From positions 92,591-156,590 of the forward strand of contig JACZJT010000036.1 in the NCBI GenBank assembly GCA_014860445.1: a stretch of DNA of 64,000 bases, in the 5' to 3' direction. The notes under the pieces are model-generated. The model ran no database searches. It was not told the origin of the DNA and worked only from the letters and a program-made list of their open reading frames with translations. Position 1 is the first letter of the stretch; each line of letters opens with the position of its first letter. The position numbers and the translations under genes are program-made. Below are positions 39,812-49,499 of this stretch, one piece after another. Origin of the DNA: Burkholderiales bacterium. Lineage in GTDB: Bacteria; Pseudomonadota; Gammaproteobacteria; Burkholderiales; SG8-39.

Positions 39812-41695
39812 TTGAGTTTCAGCGCCATATTTGTCCAGTTGCTCAACGGACTCGCCTCGGCCTCGTCGCTGTTTCTGGTCGCTGCCGGCTTGTCGCTCAT
39901 TTTCGGCGTCACACGCATCGTCAATTTCGCCCACGGCTCGCTCTACATGTTGGGCACCTACACCGCCTACAGCCTGGTGCAGTGGTTCGGCGGGGGTATC
40001 CCCGGCTTCTGGAGCGGCGTGTTGCTCTCCGGCGTGATCGTCGGCCTATTCGGCGCTCTGGTCGAACGCCTGCTGCTGCGGCGCCTGTACCACGCGCCGG
40101 AACTGCTGCAGCTGCTCGCCACTTTTGCGCTGGTGCTGATCATCAGCGACTTTACCCTCTGGGCCTGGGGCCCGGAGGACCTGCTGGGGCCGCGCGCGCC
40201 CGGCCTGGCGGGCGCGATATCCATCGCCGGCCGCCGCTTTCCCGAATACGATCTATTCCTGATCCTGCTCGGCCCGCTTGTGCTGGGCCTGTTGTGGCTG
40301 CTGCTCACGCGCACGCGCTGGGGCACGCTGGTGCGCGCGGCGACGGAAGATCGGGAGATGGCCGGTGCACTGGGCGTCAATCAGGCATGGCTGTTTACCA
40401 GCGTATTCGCGCTCGGCTCATTCCTCGCCGGCCTCGGCGGCGCGATCCAGATTCCGCGCGAACCCGCGGTACTCACCATGGACCTCTCCATCCTGTCCGA
40501 TGTATTCGTCGTGGTGGTCGTCGGCGGCATGGGCAGCATTCCGGGCGCATTTCTCGCCGCGGTGATCATCGGCGTGCTCAAAGCCATGTGCATAGGCATC
40601 GGCAACGTCCATGCCTTCGGCATCGATTTTTCGTTTTCCAAATTGACGTTGGTGGTGGAATTCATCGTCATGGCGGTGGTGCTGGTGATCCGTCCCTGGG
40701 GTTTGTTCGGGAGATCGCAGGGCGCACCGCGCGCCGCCTCGACTGAACCGCCGCTGAACCTGCCCTCGCCTGCCCTGCAAAAACTGTTGCTTGCGGGCCT
40801 GATCATGCTTGCGCTGCTGCCGCTGGCCTCCGATCGCTACACCTTGGTGCTGATGACCGACATCCTGGTATTTGCCTTGTTCGCGGTCAGCCTGCATTTC
40901 ATCATGGGCCCGGCCGGGATGCACTCCTTCGGTCATGCAGCCTATTTCGGCCTGGGCGCCTACGCGGCGGCGCTCCTGTTCAAACACGTACTGCCGATGG
41001 AACTCGCGCTCGCACTTGCGCCCTTTGCGGCCGGCCTGGGCGCGCTGCTGTTCGGCTGGTTCTGCGTGCGCCTCTCGGGCGTGTATCTCGCCATGCTGAC
41101 GCTCGCCTTTGCACAGATCGCGTGGTCGGTGGTCTATCAATGGGACAGCTTCACCGGCGGCTCCAACGGCATGGTCGGCGTCTGGCCGGCGCAGTGGCTC
41201 GCATCGAAAACCACTTTCTACTATCTTGCGCTGGTGCTTTGCGCCGGCGGCACGATGGTGCTCTGGCGCATTCTGTATTCGCCCTTCGGCTATGGCCTGC
41301 GTGCAGGACGCGATTCGCCATTGCGCGCCGATGCCATCGGCATCGATGTGCGCCGTCAGCAATGGCTGGGCTTCGCACTGGCGGGCACCTTCGCCGGTTT
41401 GGCGGGGGCCGTCTACGCATTTTCCAAGGGCAGCATTTCTCCGGACGCACTGTCCATTCCGCGCTCTGTGGACGGGCTGGTCATGGTGCTGATGGGCGGC
41501 ATCCAGACGCTGACCGGCGCCGTCGCCGGCGCGGCCGTGTTTACCTGGCTGCAGGACAGCATTTCGCGCCAGACTGAATTCTGGCGCGCCCTGCTCGGCG
41601 GCATTATTCTTTTCCTGGTGCTCGTTTTCCCGCAGGGCATCGCCGGCTTCATCCGCGAGCGCTGGGAAGCTCGCAGCGGCAGGAGCGAGGCATGA
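39812..41695 (+). CDS. Fused LivH-LivM permease of a branched-chain-type ABC importer
   Basis: 627 residues, TTG start. The first about 290 residues are LivH-like (LFLVAAGLSLIFGVTRIVNFAHG; GVLKAMCIGIGNVHAFG), and from about residue 300 a LivM-like half follows (FAVSLHFIMGPAGMHSFGHAAYFGLGAYAAALL; RDSPLRADAIGIDVRRQQWLGFALAG). Normally these are two genes forming a heterodimer in the inner membrane, so the fusion makes one chain with both transmembrane domains. It is followed by livG (4-bp overlap) and livF. Each half keeps its usual motifs, so the fused transporter is probably functional. Confidence 0.92.
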   Translation: MSFSAIFVQLLNGLASASSLFLVAAGLSLIFGVTRIVNFAHGSLYMLGTYTAYSLVQWFGGGIPGFWSGVLLSGVIVGLFGALVERLLLRRLYHAPELLQLLATFALVLIISDFTLWAWGPEDLLGPRAPGLAGAISIAGRRFPEYDLFLILLGPLVLGLLWLLLTRTRWGTLVRAATEDREMAGALGVNQAWLFTSVFALGSFLAGLGGAIQIPREPAVLTMDLSILSDVFVVVVVGGMGSIPGAFLAAVIIGVLKAMCIGIGNVHAFGIDFSFSKLTLVVEFIVMAVVLVIRPWGLFGRSQGAPRAASTEPPLNLPSPALQKLLLAGLIMLALLPLASDRYTLVLMTDILVFALFAVSLHFIMGPAGMHSFGHAAYFGLGAYAAALLFKHVLPMELALALAPFAAGLGALLFGWFCVRLSGVYLAMLTLAFAQIAWSVVYQWDSFTGGSNGMVGVWPAQWLASKTTFYYLALVLCAGGTMVLWRILYSPFGYGLRAGRDSPLRADAIGIDVRRQQWLGFALAGTFAGLAGAVYAFSKGSISPDALSIPRSVDGLVMVLMGGIQTLTGAVAGAAVFTWLQDSISRQTEFWRALLGGIILFLVLVFPQGIAGFIRERWEARSGRSEA

Positions 41696-42468
41696 CGGTA
41701 TTGCGCGTCAGCGATCTGTGCAAATCCTACGGCGGCGTGCAGGCGGTTTGCAATGTGAGCTTCAGCCTCGACGCAGGCGAAATTCTCGCTCTGATCGGCC
41801 CGAACGGCGCGGGCAAGACGACCTGTTTCAATCTGCTCAACGGCCAGATTGCCGCCGACAGCGGCAGCGCCGAATTCGAGGGCCGCAGCCTGATCGGCAT
41901 GCAGCCGCGCGAAATCTGGCGCCTGGGCGTAGGCCGGACTTTCCAGATCACCGCCACCTTCGGCTCCATGAGCGTGCGCGAAAACGTGCAGACCGCCCTG
42001 CTCAATTTTCATGGCAAACTCACTTCCATCGTCACGCTCGCCGGCCGGCTCTATGTGGACGAGGCAATGGCCCTCCTCGAGCGCGTGGGCATCGCCGCCC
42101 AGGCCGAGCGTCCCTGCGGCGTACTTGCCTACGGGGACCTGAAGCGGGTCGAACTCGCCATCGCGCTCGCCAATCACCCGCATCTGCTGCTGATGGACGA
42201 GCCCACCGCGGGAATGGCGCCGACCGAGCGCGTGGCGCTGATGCAACTCACAGCGGAACTTGCGCGCGCGTCAAGCATTGCGGTGCTGTTTACCGAGCAT
42301 GACATGGACGTGGTGTTTGCGCATGCGGACCGCATACTCGTCTTGAACCACGGCACGCTCATCGCCGAAGGCAAACCGGCCGAAGTGCGCGCCAACCGCC
42401 AGGTGCAGGAAGTCTATCTCGGCTCGGGCAGTGTCTACGGCGCCGCACACGGAGCCGAGCATGCTTGA
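41692..42468 (+). CDS. livG: LivG-type ABC transporter ATPase
   Basis: 258 residues. It has the Walker A GPNGAGKTT, a signature region reading LAYGDLKRVELAIALA (LivG proteins typically use a Y/G variant of LSGGQ), the Walker B LLLMDEPTAGM and the switch histidine in LFTEHDMD. It energises the importer together with LivF at the cytoplasmic face. The start overlaps the permease stop and the stop overlaps livF, indicating tight coupling. Confidence 0.93.
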   Translation: MTVLRVSDLCKSYGGVQAVCNVSFSLDAGEILALIGPNGAGKTTCFNLLNGQIAADSGSAEFEGRSLIGMQPREIWRLGVGRTFQITATFGSMSVRENVQTALLNFHGKLTSIVTLAGRLYVDEAMALLERVGIAAQAERPCGVLAYGDLKRVELAIALANHPHLLLMDEPTAGMAPTERVALMQLTAELARASSIAVLFTEHDMDVVFAHADRILVLNHGTLIAEGKPAEVRANRQVQEVYLGSGSVYGAAHGAEHA

Positions 42469-43162
42469 GCTAAAAGGCGTGAACAGCGCCTATGGCCGCG
42501 CGCATATCCTGTTCGACCTCAGCCTGTCGGCGAATCGCGGTGAAGTCGTGGTGCTGCTGGGCCGCAACGGCGCTGGCAAGTCCACCACCCTGAAAACGCT
42601 GATCGGACTGGTGCGCCCGCTCTCCGGGGAAATCAGCTTCGGCGGCCGGCGCATCGAGCAGCTCGAAGCCTATCAGATCGCCCGCCTCGGACTGGGCTAC
42701 GTGCCGGAAGAACGGCGCATATTTACCGATCTGAGCGTAATGGAAAATCTCGAGGTGGGCAGGCAGTCCCCTCGCACCGGCGCGCCGCAGTGGACGCCGG
42801 AGAAGCTGTTCGGCCTGTTCCCCAATCTGGCCGCCATGCGCACCCGGCGCGGTGCGCACATGTCCGGTGGCGAGCAGCAGATGCTCACCATCGCGCGCAC
42901 GCTGATGGGAAACCCCAGCGCCATTCTGCTGGATGAACCGTCGGAGGGCCTGGCCCCGGTGATCGTTGAGCAGATGGCGAACACCATTCTGGAGCTGAAG
43001 CAGGAAGGACTGTGCGTCCTGCTTTCGGAGCAGAATCTGCATTTCGCGAATCTGGTCGCCGATCGCGCCTATATCATCGAAAAAGGCCACATCCGCTATC
43101 AGGGCACGATGACAGAACTCGCGGCCAACGAGCAGATACGCGCCACCTACCTGTCCATTTAA
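42461..43162 (+). CDS. livF: LivF-type ABC transporter ATPase
   Basis: 233 residues from ATG 42461 (MLELKGVNSAYGRAH); an earlier in-frame start at 42431 is inside livG and unlikely. Walker A GRNGAGKST, signature MSGGEQQMLTIARTLM and Walker B AILLDEPSEGL are all normal. It pairs with LivG as the heterodimeric motor. It is followed by hyuA after 3 bp, so transporter and hydantoinase-type genes are one transcription unit. Confidence 0.93.
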   Translation: MLELKGVNSAYGRAHILFDLSLSANRGEVVVLLGRNGAGKSTTLKTLIGLVRPLSGEISFGGRRIEQLEAYQIARLGLGYVPEERRIFTDLSVMENLEVGRQSPRTGAPQWTPEKLFGLFPNLAAMRTRRGAHMSGGEQQMLTIARTLMGNPSAILLDEPSEGLAPVIVEQMANTILELKQEGLCVLLSEQNLHFANLVADRAYIIEKGHIRYQGTMTELAANEQIRATYLSI

Positions 43163-43165
43163 AGA

Positions 43166-45220
43166 ATGAGCATGAGCACGAACAAATCCAACTGGGTAGT
43201 GGGCATCGATGTCGGCGGCACCTTCACCGACCTCATCATGCTCAACGTCGCAGACGCGACAGTAAGTTTGGCGAAGGTGCCGACAACAACGGACAACCAG
43301 GCCTACGGCGTGGTCGCTGCGCTCGCCGCGGCGGGCGCGAAACTGCCGGACTTGCAGGTCATCGTGCATGGCACCACGACCACGACCAACGCCATCCTCG
43401 AACGCAAGGTCGCGAAAGTCGGGCTGATCACGACGCGGGGATTTCGCGATTCGCTGGAGCTCGGCCGGCGCACCCGGCCCAAGCCCTACGGGCTCACCGG
43501 CTCGTTCATTCCCCTGGTCCCGCGCGAGCTGCGTTTGGAGGTGCCCGAGCGCATGGACGCAGAAGGCGAAGTGGTGACGCCCCTGGACGATGCCGCGGTA
43601 ACAAGCGCCGTCAAGGATCTGGTTGCGAAAGGCTGTGAAGCGCTGGTGATACATTTTCTGCACAGCTACATCAATCCGGCGCACGAGCTACGTGCGCTCG
43701 AAATCGCGCGCGGCCTGTGGCCGAACGACTACATCACCGCGGGTCATCAGATCCTGTCCGAATATCGCGAGTACGAGCGCGGCACCACCGCATGCGTCAA
43801 CGCCGCGGTGCAGCCCATACTCGCGCGCTATATCGAACGGCTGCGCAGCGAACTGCGCGAGAAAGGATTCACCAACGACCTGCTGGTGATGCAGGGCAAC
43901 GGCGGCACCGTTTCTTCGGGCATCGTGGCCGAACATGCGGTCAACACCGTCATGTCCGGACCGGCCTCGGGCGTGATGGCCGCCGCCTATACCGCTTCCG
44001 CCGCCGGGTACCGCGAGGTCGTCACCTACGACATGGGCGGCACCTCGACCGATGTCGCCCTGATTCAGGCGGGCGTGCCCACGGTGTCATCGGAACTGGA
44101 ATTGGAATACGCCATGCCCATCCATGTCCCCATGGTGGATGTGCACACCATCGGTGCAGGCGGTGGCTCCATCGCCTTCATCAATCAGGCCGGCATGTTG
44201 CAGGTCGGGCCGGAGTCGGCCGGTGCCACACCGGGGCCGATCTGTTACGGTCGTGGCGGACAGGAACCGACCATCACCGACGCCAACCTGATACTCGGGC
44301 GGCTCAACCCGGACAAATTGCTGGCCGTCGACCGGCCGGTTTCCCTGTCCGAGGTGGAAGCCATCATTCTCGAAAAAGTGGGCAAGCCTCTGGGTCTGGA
44401 TGCAATCGCGGCAGCGGCCGCGATACTGCGCGTCGCCAACGACAGGATGGCGGGCGCAATCCGCATGGTCTCGCTTGCGCGCGGGCATGACCCGCGCGAT
44501 TTCGTGCTGTTTCCGTTCGGTGGTGCGGGCCCGCTGCACGCCGCGGCGCTGGCGCGCGAGCTAGCGATTCCAAAACTCCTGATCCCGGTGCGTCCCGGCA
44601 TCACCAACGCCTTGGGTTGCGTAGTCGCCGACGCACGCCACGACTACGTCAATACCGTCAACAAACCGCTGCCCGCGCTGGACATCGAGCTCGTCTGGAC
44701 CATCCTGGAGGCGCAGATCGCCGAAGGCCGCGCGACGCTTGCACGCGAAGGTGTGGCCATCGAAGGCATGCGCATCCTGCACTTTGCCGACATGCAATTC
44801 CAGGGTCAGAGCCATATTCTTTCGCTCGGCCTGCCGCAACTCAAAGTGAGCAAGGAGGAACTGCAGCGGCTGTTCGAAGCCGCCTACTGGGAGCGCTTCG
44901 GCGTCGAGCTGCCGGAAATCCGCGCCGTGCTGGTCAATCTACATACGGCGGTGATCGGCCTGCGACCGCGTCTGGATTTGGCCGTGCTCGCGCGCACGGA
45001 CGCGCGCGCCAAAAATCTGCAGGGCGCCTTGAACGGCACGCGCCAGGTCTGGTTCGAAGGCGGCGTTCGCGAGACGCCCATCTATCAGCGCGAAAAGCTC
45101 CCGCAGGATGCGGCGTTCACCGGTCCCGCCGTGATCGAGCAGCTGGACTGCACCACGGTGATCGATCCGGACAACCGCGTCGAACTGGACGCGCTGGGCA
45201 ATCTGCTGGTCACGGTGTGA
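43166..45220 (+). CDS. hyuA: Hydantoinase/oxoprolinase family subunit A
   Basis: 684 residues of the HyuA/acetone-carboxylase-beta fold. The ATPase-like N-terminal half has VVGIDVGGTFTDLIM and HGTTTTTNAILERK, then TYDMGGTSTDVALIQ; the family uses ATP to activate a cyclic amide or ketone. The C-terminal half has FPFGGAGPLHAAALA. HyuA works with HyuB to open the ring of hydantoins, 5-oxoproline or related lactams. ATP dependence and substrate type are family inference. Context (importer upstream, HyuB downstream with an intervening small gene) supports a cyclic-amide hydrolase. Confidence 0.9.
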   Translation: MSMSTNKSNWVVGIDVGGTFTDLIMLNVADATVSLAKVPTTTDNQAYGVVAALAAAGAKLPDLQVIVHGTTTTTNAILERKVAKVGLITTRGFRDSLELGRRTRPKPYGLTGSFIPLVPRELRLEVPERMDAEGEVVTPLDDAAVTSAVKDLVAKGCEALVIHFLHSYINPAHELRALEIARGLWPNDYITAGHQILSEYREYERGTTACVNAAVQPILARYIERLRSELREKGFTNDLLVMQGNGGTVSSGIVAEHAVNTVMSGPASGVMAAAYTASAAGYREVVTYDMGGTSTDVALIQAGVPTVSSELELEYAMPIHVPMVDVHTIGAGGGSIAFINQAGMLQVGPESAGATPGPICYGRGGQEPTITDANLILGRLNPDKLLAVDRPVSLSEVEAIILEKVGKPLGLDAIAAAAAILRVANDRMAGAIRMVSLARGHDPRDFVLFPFGGAGPLHAAALARELAIPKLLIPVRPGITNALGCVVADARHDYVNTVNKPLPALDIELVWTILEAQIAEGRATLAREGVAIEGMRILHFADMQFQGQSHILSLGLPQLKVSKEELQRLFEAAYWERFGVELPEIRAVLVNLHTAVIGLRPRLDLAVLARTDARAKNLQGALNGTRQVWFEGGVRETPIYQREKLPQDAAFTGPAVIEQLDCTTVIDPDNRVELDALGNLLVTV

Positions 45221-45224
45221 ACGC

Positions 45225-45893
45225 ATGAAAGGCCTGCTGCTCACCATGACCGAACCTCCGCTGGCAATGGAGGAAGAATTCAACGCCTGGTACGACACCG
45301 AGCACCTGCCCGAGCGTCTGTCCATTCCCGGTTTCATCTCTGCGCGGCGCTGGGTCGACCCAAAGGCGCCCGCGGGGACCGGCAAATACCTCGCAACTTA
45401 TGAGCTTGAGAACCGGGACGTGCTGAAAACGGCCGCCTACCTCGCCCACGTCGGCGAGCATTTCACGCCGTGGTCGAAGCGCTGTCTTTCACGGTGCGTG
45501 ATGTTTCGCCGCTGGGCCTGTGCGCAGATTTTTCCCGGAGACGCGGCACCCAGCCACGATGCCGCCGCATTATTCATCGCCTGCGGTGACGTACCTTCGG
45601 AGCACGAGACCGAATTCAACCGTTGGTACGACACGGAACACCTCGCGCTCCTATCGGCGGTGCCGGGCGTGCTGCGCGCGCGACGGTTCCTAGCCGCCGA
45701 AGGCAAGCCGCGTTATATCGCCCTGTACGATCTCGTCGAGCCGGAGGTCTCCAGTTCGGCGCCATGGGCCGCGGCGCTGAACACCCCCTGGGCAAAACGC
45801 ATGGACGAACTCACCCGCGATTGCGAGTGGATAGTCAAGACTTACGCGGCCTATGAGCCCGCGCACACCAAAGCGGAGATGGGAAAAGCATGA
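45225..45893 (+). CDS. Tandem ferredoxin-like (dimeric alpha/beta barrel) protein between hyuA and hyuB
   Basis: 222 residues made of two copies of the same domain: EFNAWYDTEHLPERLSIPGF (about 14-33) and EFNRWYDTEHLALLSAVPGV (about 129-148), each followed by a strand with an Arg-Arg-x pair. The W-Y-D-T-E-H motif is typical of EthD/DUF-type dimeric alpha-beta barrels, so the fused pair could form the barrel within one chain. It starts 4 bp after hyuA and overlaps hyuB by four bases, so it is an integral operon member. The function is unknown; a ligand-binding or isomerase role in the pathway is plausible. Confidence 0.78.
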   Translation: MKGLLLTMTEPPLAMEEEFNAWYDTEHLPERLSIPGFISARRWVDPKAPAGTGKYLATYELENRDVLKTAAYLAHVGEHFTPWSKRCLSRCVMFRRWACAQIFPGDAAPSHDAAALFIACGDVPSEHETEFNRWYDTEHLALLSAVPGVLRARRFLAAEGKPRYIALYDLVEPEVSSSAPWAAALNTPWAKRMDELTRDCEWIVKTYAAYEPAHTKAEMGKA

Positions 45894-47623
45894 GCACCAC
45901 CACTGTCGACCCGATTACCCTGGTCGTGATCCAGAATGGATTGAACCAGGTCTGCAATGAAATGGACCTGGCGTTTTGTCGCGCAGCGTTTTCGCCCGTG
46001 ATCTCCGAGGCGATGGATCGATCCGACGGCATTTACCACCGCGACGACGGCGCGCTCATTGCACAAGGCGAGCTGGGCCTGCCGGTCTTTGTCGGCACCA
46101 TGCAGTTTTCCACCCAGGCGGTGATCGCGCGCGCGAAGAATGTCGAGCCCGGCGATGTGTTCATCGTCAACGATCCCTATCTCGGCGGCACGCATTTGAT
46201 GGACGTGCGTTTCGTCAAGCCGCTCTTCTACCAGGGCAAGCTGTTCGCCTGGCTCGCCAACACCGGCCACTGGCCGGACATCGGCGGCATGGTGCCCGGC
46301 GGCTTCTCCGCACACGCCACCGAATCCGAGCAGGAAGGCCTGCGCCTGCCGCCGGTGAAATTGTTCAAGCGCGGCGTGATCGACGAGGAAATCCTCGCGA
46401 TCATCCTGTCCAATATACGCATCGCCGACCAACGCATCGGCGACATTAAGGCACAAGCTGCGGCGCTCGCGATTGGCGAGAAACGCCTGGCCGCCCTGAT
46501 CGACCGCTACGGCGCCGGCACAGTGGACGCAGCCATCGCCGAATTGCGTGCGCGCGCCGCACAGCAGATGCGCGCGAAAATCGAAACGATTCCGGACGGG
46601 ACCTACGAAGGCCATTCCATCGTCGATTCCGACGGCGTGGTCGATGAACCCCTCTTGATCCGGATGAAAATCACCAAGCAGGGTACGGGGCTGACCTTCG
46701 ACATGAGCGGCTCGTCCCCGCCCTGCCGCGGACCGATGAATTCAGTCATCGCCACGACAAAATCTTCGATCTATCTGGCGATGAAGCACATCTTTCCGGA
46801 TGTACCGATCAACGCCGGCACCTTCGAGCCGCTCACCATCATCGAGCCCGAGGGAACCTTCCTATACGCGCATTATCCGCGGCCGGTTTCGGGTTGCGCC
46901 GCCGAAGTGAGTCAGCGCATCGCCGAGGCGGTGTTCTGCGCGCTCACCCGCGCGATTCCGGACCAGTTGTTTGCCGCGCCGGCGGGCTCTTCGGGCAATC
47001 TCGCGCTCGGAGGAAACGATCCGAAACGCAATCGTTCCTATGTCATGTACGTGATTTCCGGTGGTGGATACGGCGGCAATCCGCGCGGTGACGGCTTGTC
47101 GAACGGCTGCTCCACCATCGGCATTTCCAAGACGACGCCGATCGAGGTGATGGAGCAGTACTACCCGGTACTGTTCGAGGAGTATTCGCTGCACGAGGGT
47201 TCGGGCGGTGCGGGCGAATACCGCGGCGGTTTCGGCGTGAACTACACCATCCGGCTGCGCCGCGGCGACGCGCGCGCGTCGATGGTGATGGACCATGGCC
47301 GAACCGGCCCCCTCGGGGCCCTGGGCGGCGCCGACGGCGGCGTGAATAAAGTGCGCATCGAACGGGGTGGCGAGACCTATGTGCCCCCGCATTTATCCAA
47401 GGACCAGGACATCGTGCTGCATCCGGGGGACCGCATCTGCGTTTCCACGCCGGGCGGCGGCGGTTTTGGCGATCCGCTCAAACGCGCGCCGCAGCGCGTG
47501 GCGCAGGACGTTGCACGCGGCTATTACACGCGCGATCAAGCCGAAACCGCGTTTGGCGTGATCCTCGGCACCGACGGCAGCGTGGATGCGCAGCGTACCG
47601 GCGCGCGGCGCCGGGAAAGCTGA
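45890..47623 (+). CDS. hyuB: Hydantoinase/oxoprolinase family subunit B
   Basis: 577 residues with the full HyuB pattern: VDPITLVVIQNGLNQVCNEMD at the start, AFSPVISEAMDRSDGIYHRD, VNDPYLGGTHLMDV, HWPDIGGMVPGGF and the C-terminal PGDRICVSTPGGGGFGDP. It partners with HyuA in ATP-dependent opening of cyclic amides. It is the last gene of the importer-hyuA-hyuB unit, and TauE follows after 47 bp. The segment VNDPYLGGTH includes residues expected for metal binding in this family. The substrate cannot be told from 5-oxoproline or hydantoin by sequence alone. Confidence 0.92.
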   Translation: MSTTTVDPITLVVIQNGLNQVCNEMDLAFCRAAFSPVISEAMDRSDGIYHRDDGALIAQGELGLPVFVGTMQFSTQAVIARAKNVEPGDVFIVNDPYLGGTHLMDVRFVKPLFYQGKLFAWLANTGHWPDIGGMVPGGFSAHATESEQEGLRLPPVKLFKRGVIDEEILAIILSNIRIADQRIGDIKAQAAALAIGEKRLAALIDRYGAGTVDAAIAELRARAAQQMRAKIETIPDGTYEGHSIVDSDGVVDEPLLIRMKITKQGTGLTFDMSGSSPPCRGPMNSVIATTKSSIYLAMKHIFPDVPINAGTFEPLTIIEPEGTFLYAHYPRPVSGCAAEVSQRIAEAVFCALTRAIPDQLFAAPAGSSGNLALGGNDPKRNRSYVMYVISGGGYGGNPRGDGLSNGCSTIGISKTTPIEVMEQYYPVLFEEYSLHEGSGGAGEYRGGFGVNYTIRLRRGDARASMVMDHGRTGPLGALGGADGGVNKVRIERGGETYVPPHLSKDQDIVLHPGDRICVSTPGGGGFGDPLKRAPQRVAQDVARGYYTRDQAETAFGVILGTDGSVDAQRTGARRRES

Positions 47624-47670
47624 AAACCGCCGTTCTGCACGCACCCTAGCTAGGTCGAGGCCTGTCCGAG

Positions 47671-48426
47671 TTGATTACCGATCCGCTGTTCTACGCCGCC
47701 GCAATTCCGGCGCTGCTCATATTCGGCATTTCCAAAGGGGGTTTCGGCACCGGTCTGGGCATAGTCGCCGTGCCGCTGATCGCGCTTACCATACCCGCAA
47801 GCCGGGCCGCCGCCATCATGCTGCCCATATTGTGCGTCATGGACCTAGCGGCCATGTGGGCTTACCGCGGCCAGTGGAGTCGGGAGAATATGAAAATCAT
47901 GCTGCCCGGCGGCCTTGCCGGCATCGTTCTGGGCGCGCTCACCTTCCGTTACGTGAACGAAGCCGGACTGAAGCTCATGCTCGGCGCGATCTCGATCGGC
48001 TTCCTGCTGCAGCGCTGGTTGAGCCAGGCATCGCTGGCGGAAACGACCAGGCCAACTTCAGGCAAAGGCTATTTCTGGTCCACCGTGTCCGGCTACACCA
48101 GCACCCTCGCCCACGCCGGCGGTCCGCCTATGTCGATCTATCTTCTGCCGCAGAAAATGGACAAGGCGCTGCTCGTAGGCACGACCGTGGTTTTCTTTGC
48201 CATCGTGAATTTCGTCAAACTCATTCCCTACACCCTGCTCGGCCTGTTCGACGGCAGCAATCTGGCCACCTCCGCCGGCCTCGCGCCGGTGGGCTTGCTG
48301 GGCATTTTCTGCGGCGTATGGTTGAGAAAAATCATCCCCGAGGGTCCTTTTTACCGCCTCTGTTATGCCTTCCTCTTGGTCGCAGGAATAAAGCTGTTGT
48401 ACGACGGCGCAATCAAGCTAATCTAG
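47671..48426 (+). CDS. TauE/SafE family anion permease
   Basis: 251 residues with about eight hydrophobic segments (IPALLIFGISKGGFGTGLGIVAVPLIAL; GGLAGIVLGALTFRYV). It carries the TauE/SafE pattern of paired repeats and the conserved GFxG region after helix 1. Such permeases export sulfite, sulfoacetate or other organic anions. TTG start; it lies 47 bp after hyuB, so it probably shares the transcript and may export a pathway product. No direct evidence of its substrate. Confidence 0.85.
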   Translation: MITDPLFYAAAIPALLIFGISKGGFGTGLGIVAVPLIALTIPASRAAAIMLPILCVMDLAAMWAYRGQWSRENMKIMLPGGLAGIVLGALTFRYVNEAGLKLMLGAISIGFLLQRWLSQASLAETTRPTSGKGYFWSTVSGYTSTLAHAGGPPMSIYLLPQKMDKALLVGTTVVFFAIVNFVKLIPYTLLGLFDGSNLATSAGLAPVGLLGIFCGVWLRKIIPEGPFYRLCYAFLLVAGIKLLYDGAIKLI

Positions 48427-48455
48427 GGCGCCGCGCCACGCGCGAGCGCGCGAAT

Positions 48456-49349
48456 TTACCCGTCGGATTTCACCGCAGTATTCGCCATGGCCTCGATGAC
48501 GGTGATGACGCTGCAGGAATCCATCTCTCCCTTGCCCTGATTTTTTACCGCCCTGAGCATTTCCAGCGCAATGCCGGTCGCAGGCAGAAACGCTCCGACC
48601 TCCCCCGCCAACTGCATCACCTGGGAAAGATCCTTGTACATATTGTTCGCGGAAAAATGCGGAGAGAAATCATGCCCGATCATCCGCGCCCCGCGGGTTT
48701 CCATCGCCCCGGTGCGTGCGCCGCCCACGGCGGTAATCTCCAGCACCTTGAGCGGATCGATGCCGGCCTTGCCGGCGAGCACCAGGGCTTCGGCCACGGC
48801 CTCGATCGCGACCCCGAGGATCAGATTATTGATCAGCTTGAGTGTCGTCCCCTTTCCATTTTCCCCCACGTGGATGATTTTCACTCCCATGGCCTGAAAC
48901 ACGGGAAGACAGGCCTCATAGGTATCCTTCGGACCACCGACCATGATCCCCAGTTTTCCGTCAGCCGCAACCTTGGGGTTCCCCGTCACCGGCGCGTCCA
49001 GCATCGGCACCCCCTTGCTAGCAGCCTTGGCTGCAAGCGAGCGGGACATTTCCGGCGCGATGCTCGCCATGTCGATGAGTATCAGTCCGGGATGCGCGCC
49101 CGCCAGCACGCCGTCGCGCCCGCAGATCACCGCTTCGGACGCCGTCGAATCGGTAACCATGGTGATGAGCACGTCGGCCGCGCGCGCACAGTCCGCAGGG
49201 GAATCGCCCCAGGTCGCTCCGGCCTCCAGGAGTTCTCCGGCTTTATCTTTGCTCCGGTTCCATACCTGCAGAGGAAATCCCGCCAGCAACAAGCGCCGCC
49301 CCATTTGCCGGCCCATCAGGCCGGTGCCGACAAAACCGATTCGCTGCAT
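48456..49349 (-). CDS. NAD(P)-dependent beta-hydroxyacid dehydrogenase
   Basis: 297 residues of the 3-hydroxyisobutyrate dehydrogenase superfamily. The Rossmann motif is GFVGTGLMG (5-13), the substrate loop is DAPVTGNP, and the catalytic lysine lies in GKGTTLKLINN, with the helical C-terminal domain complete. Related enzymes act on 3-hydroxyisobutyrate, tartronate semialdehyde or 2-(hydroxymethyl)glutarate, the last an intermediate of nicotinate fermentation. It is transcribed toward TauE and away from the CoA-transferase pair, across a 150-bp divergent gap. Confidence 0.9.
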   Translation of the reverse strand: MQRIGFVGTGLMGRQMGRRLLLAGFPLQVWNRSKDKAGELLEAGATWGDSPADCARAADVLITMVTDSTASEAVICGRDGVLAGAHPGLILIDMASIAPEMSRSLAAKAASKGVPMLDAPVTGNPKVAADGKLGIMVGGPKDTYEACLPVFQAMGVKIIHVGENGKGTTLKLINNLILGVAIEAVAEALVLAGKAGIDPLKVLEITAVGGARTGAMETRGARMIGHDFSPHFSANNMYKDLSQVMQLAGEVGAFLPATGIALEMLRAVKNQGKGEMDSCSVITVIEAMANTAVKSDG

Positions 49350-49499
49350 GATTGCTCTCTCAATGAAAACGATGCCCGAATGATATCAGGATGAATTTGT
49401 CCAGCGCGCAAATGCATAACAGGGTAAGAGCTCTATTAAAAATGAGGGATAATCTGGTGTAATGGAAGCATCCTGCGATAAGACAATTGAAGGACGAGC

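Noticed and set aside
47586..49394. Long open frame crossing tauE and the dehydrogenase gene
   Set aside because: Overlaps two genes with firm family motifs and has an Arg/His-rich composition without homology.
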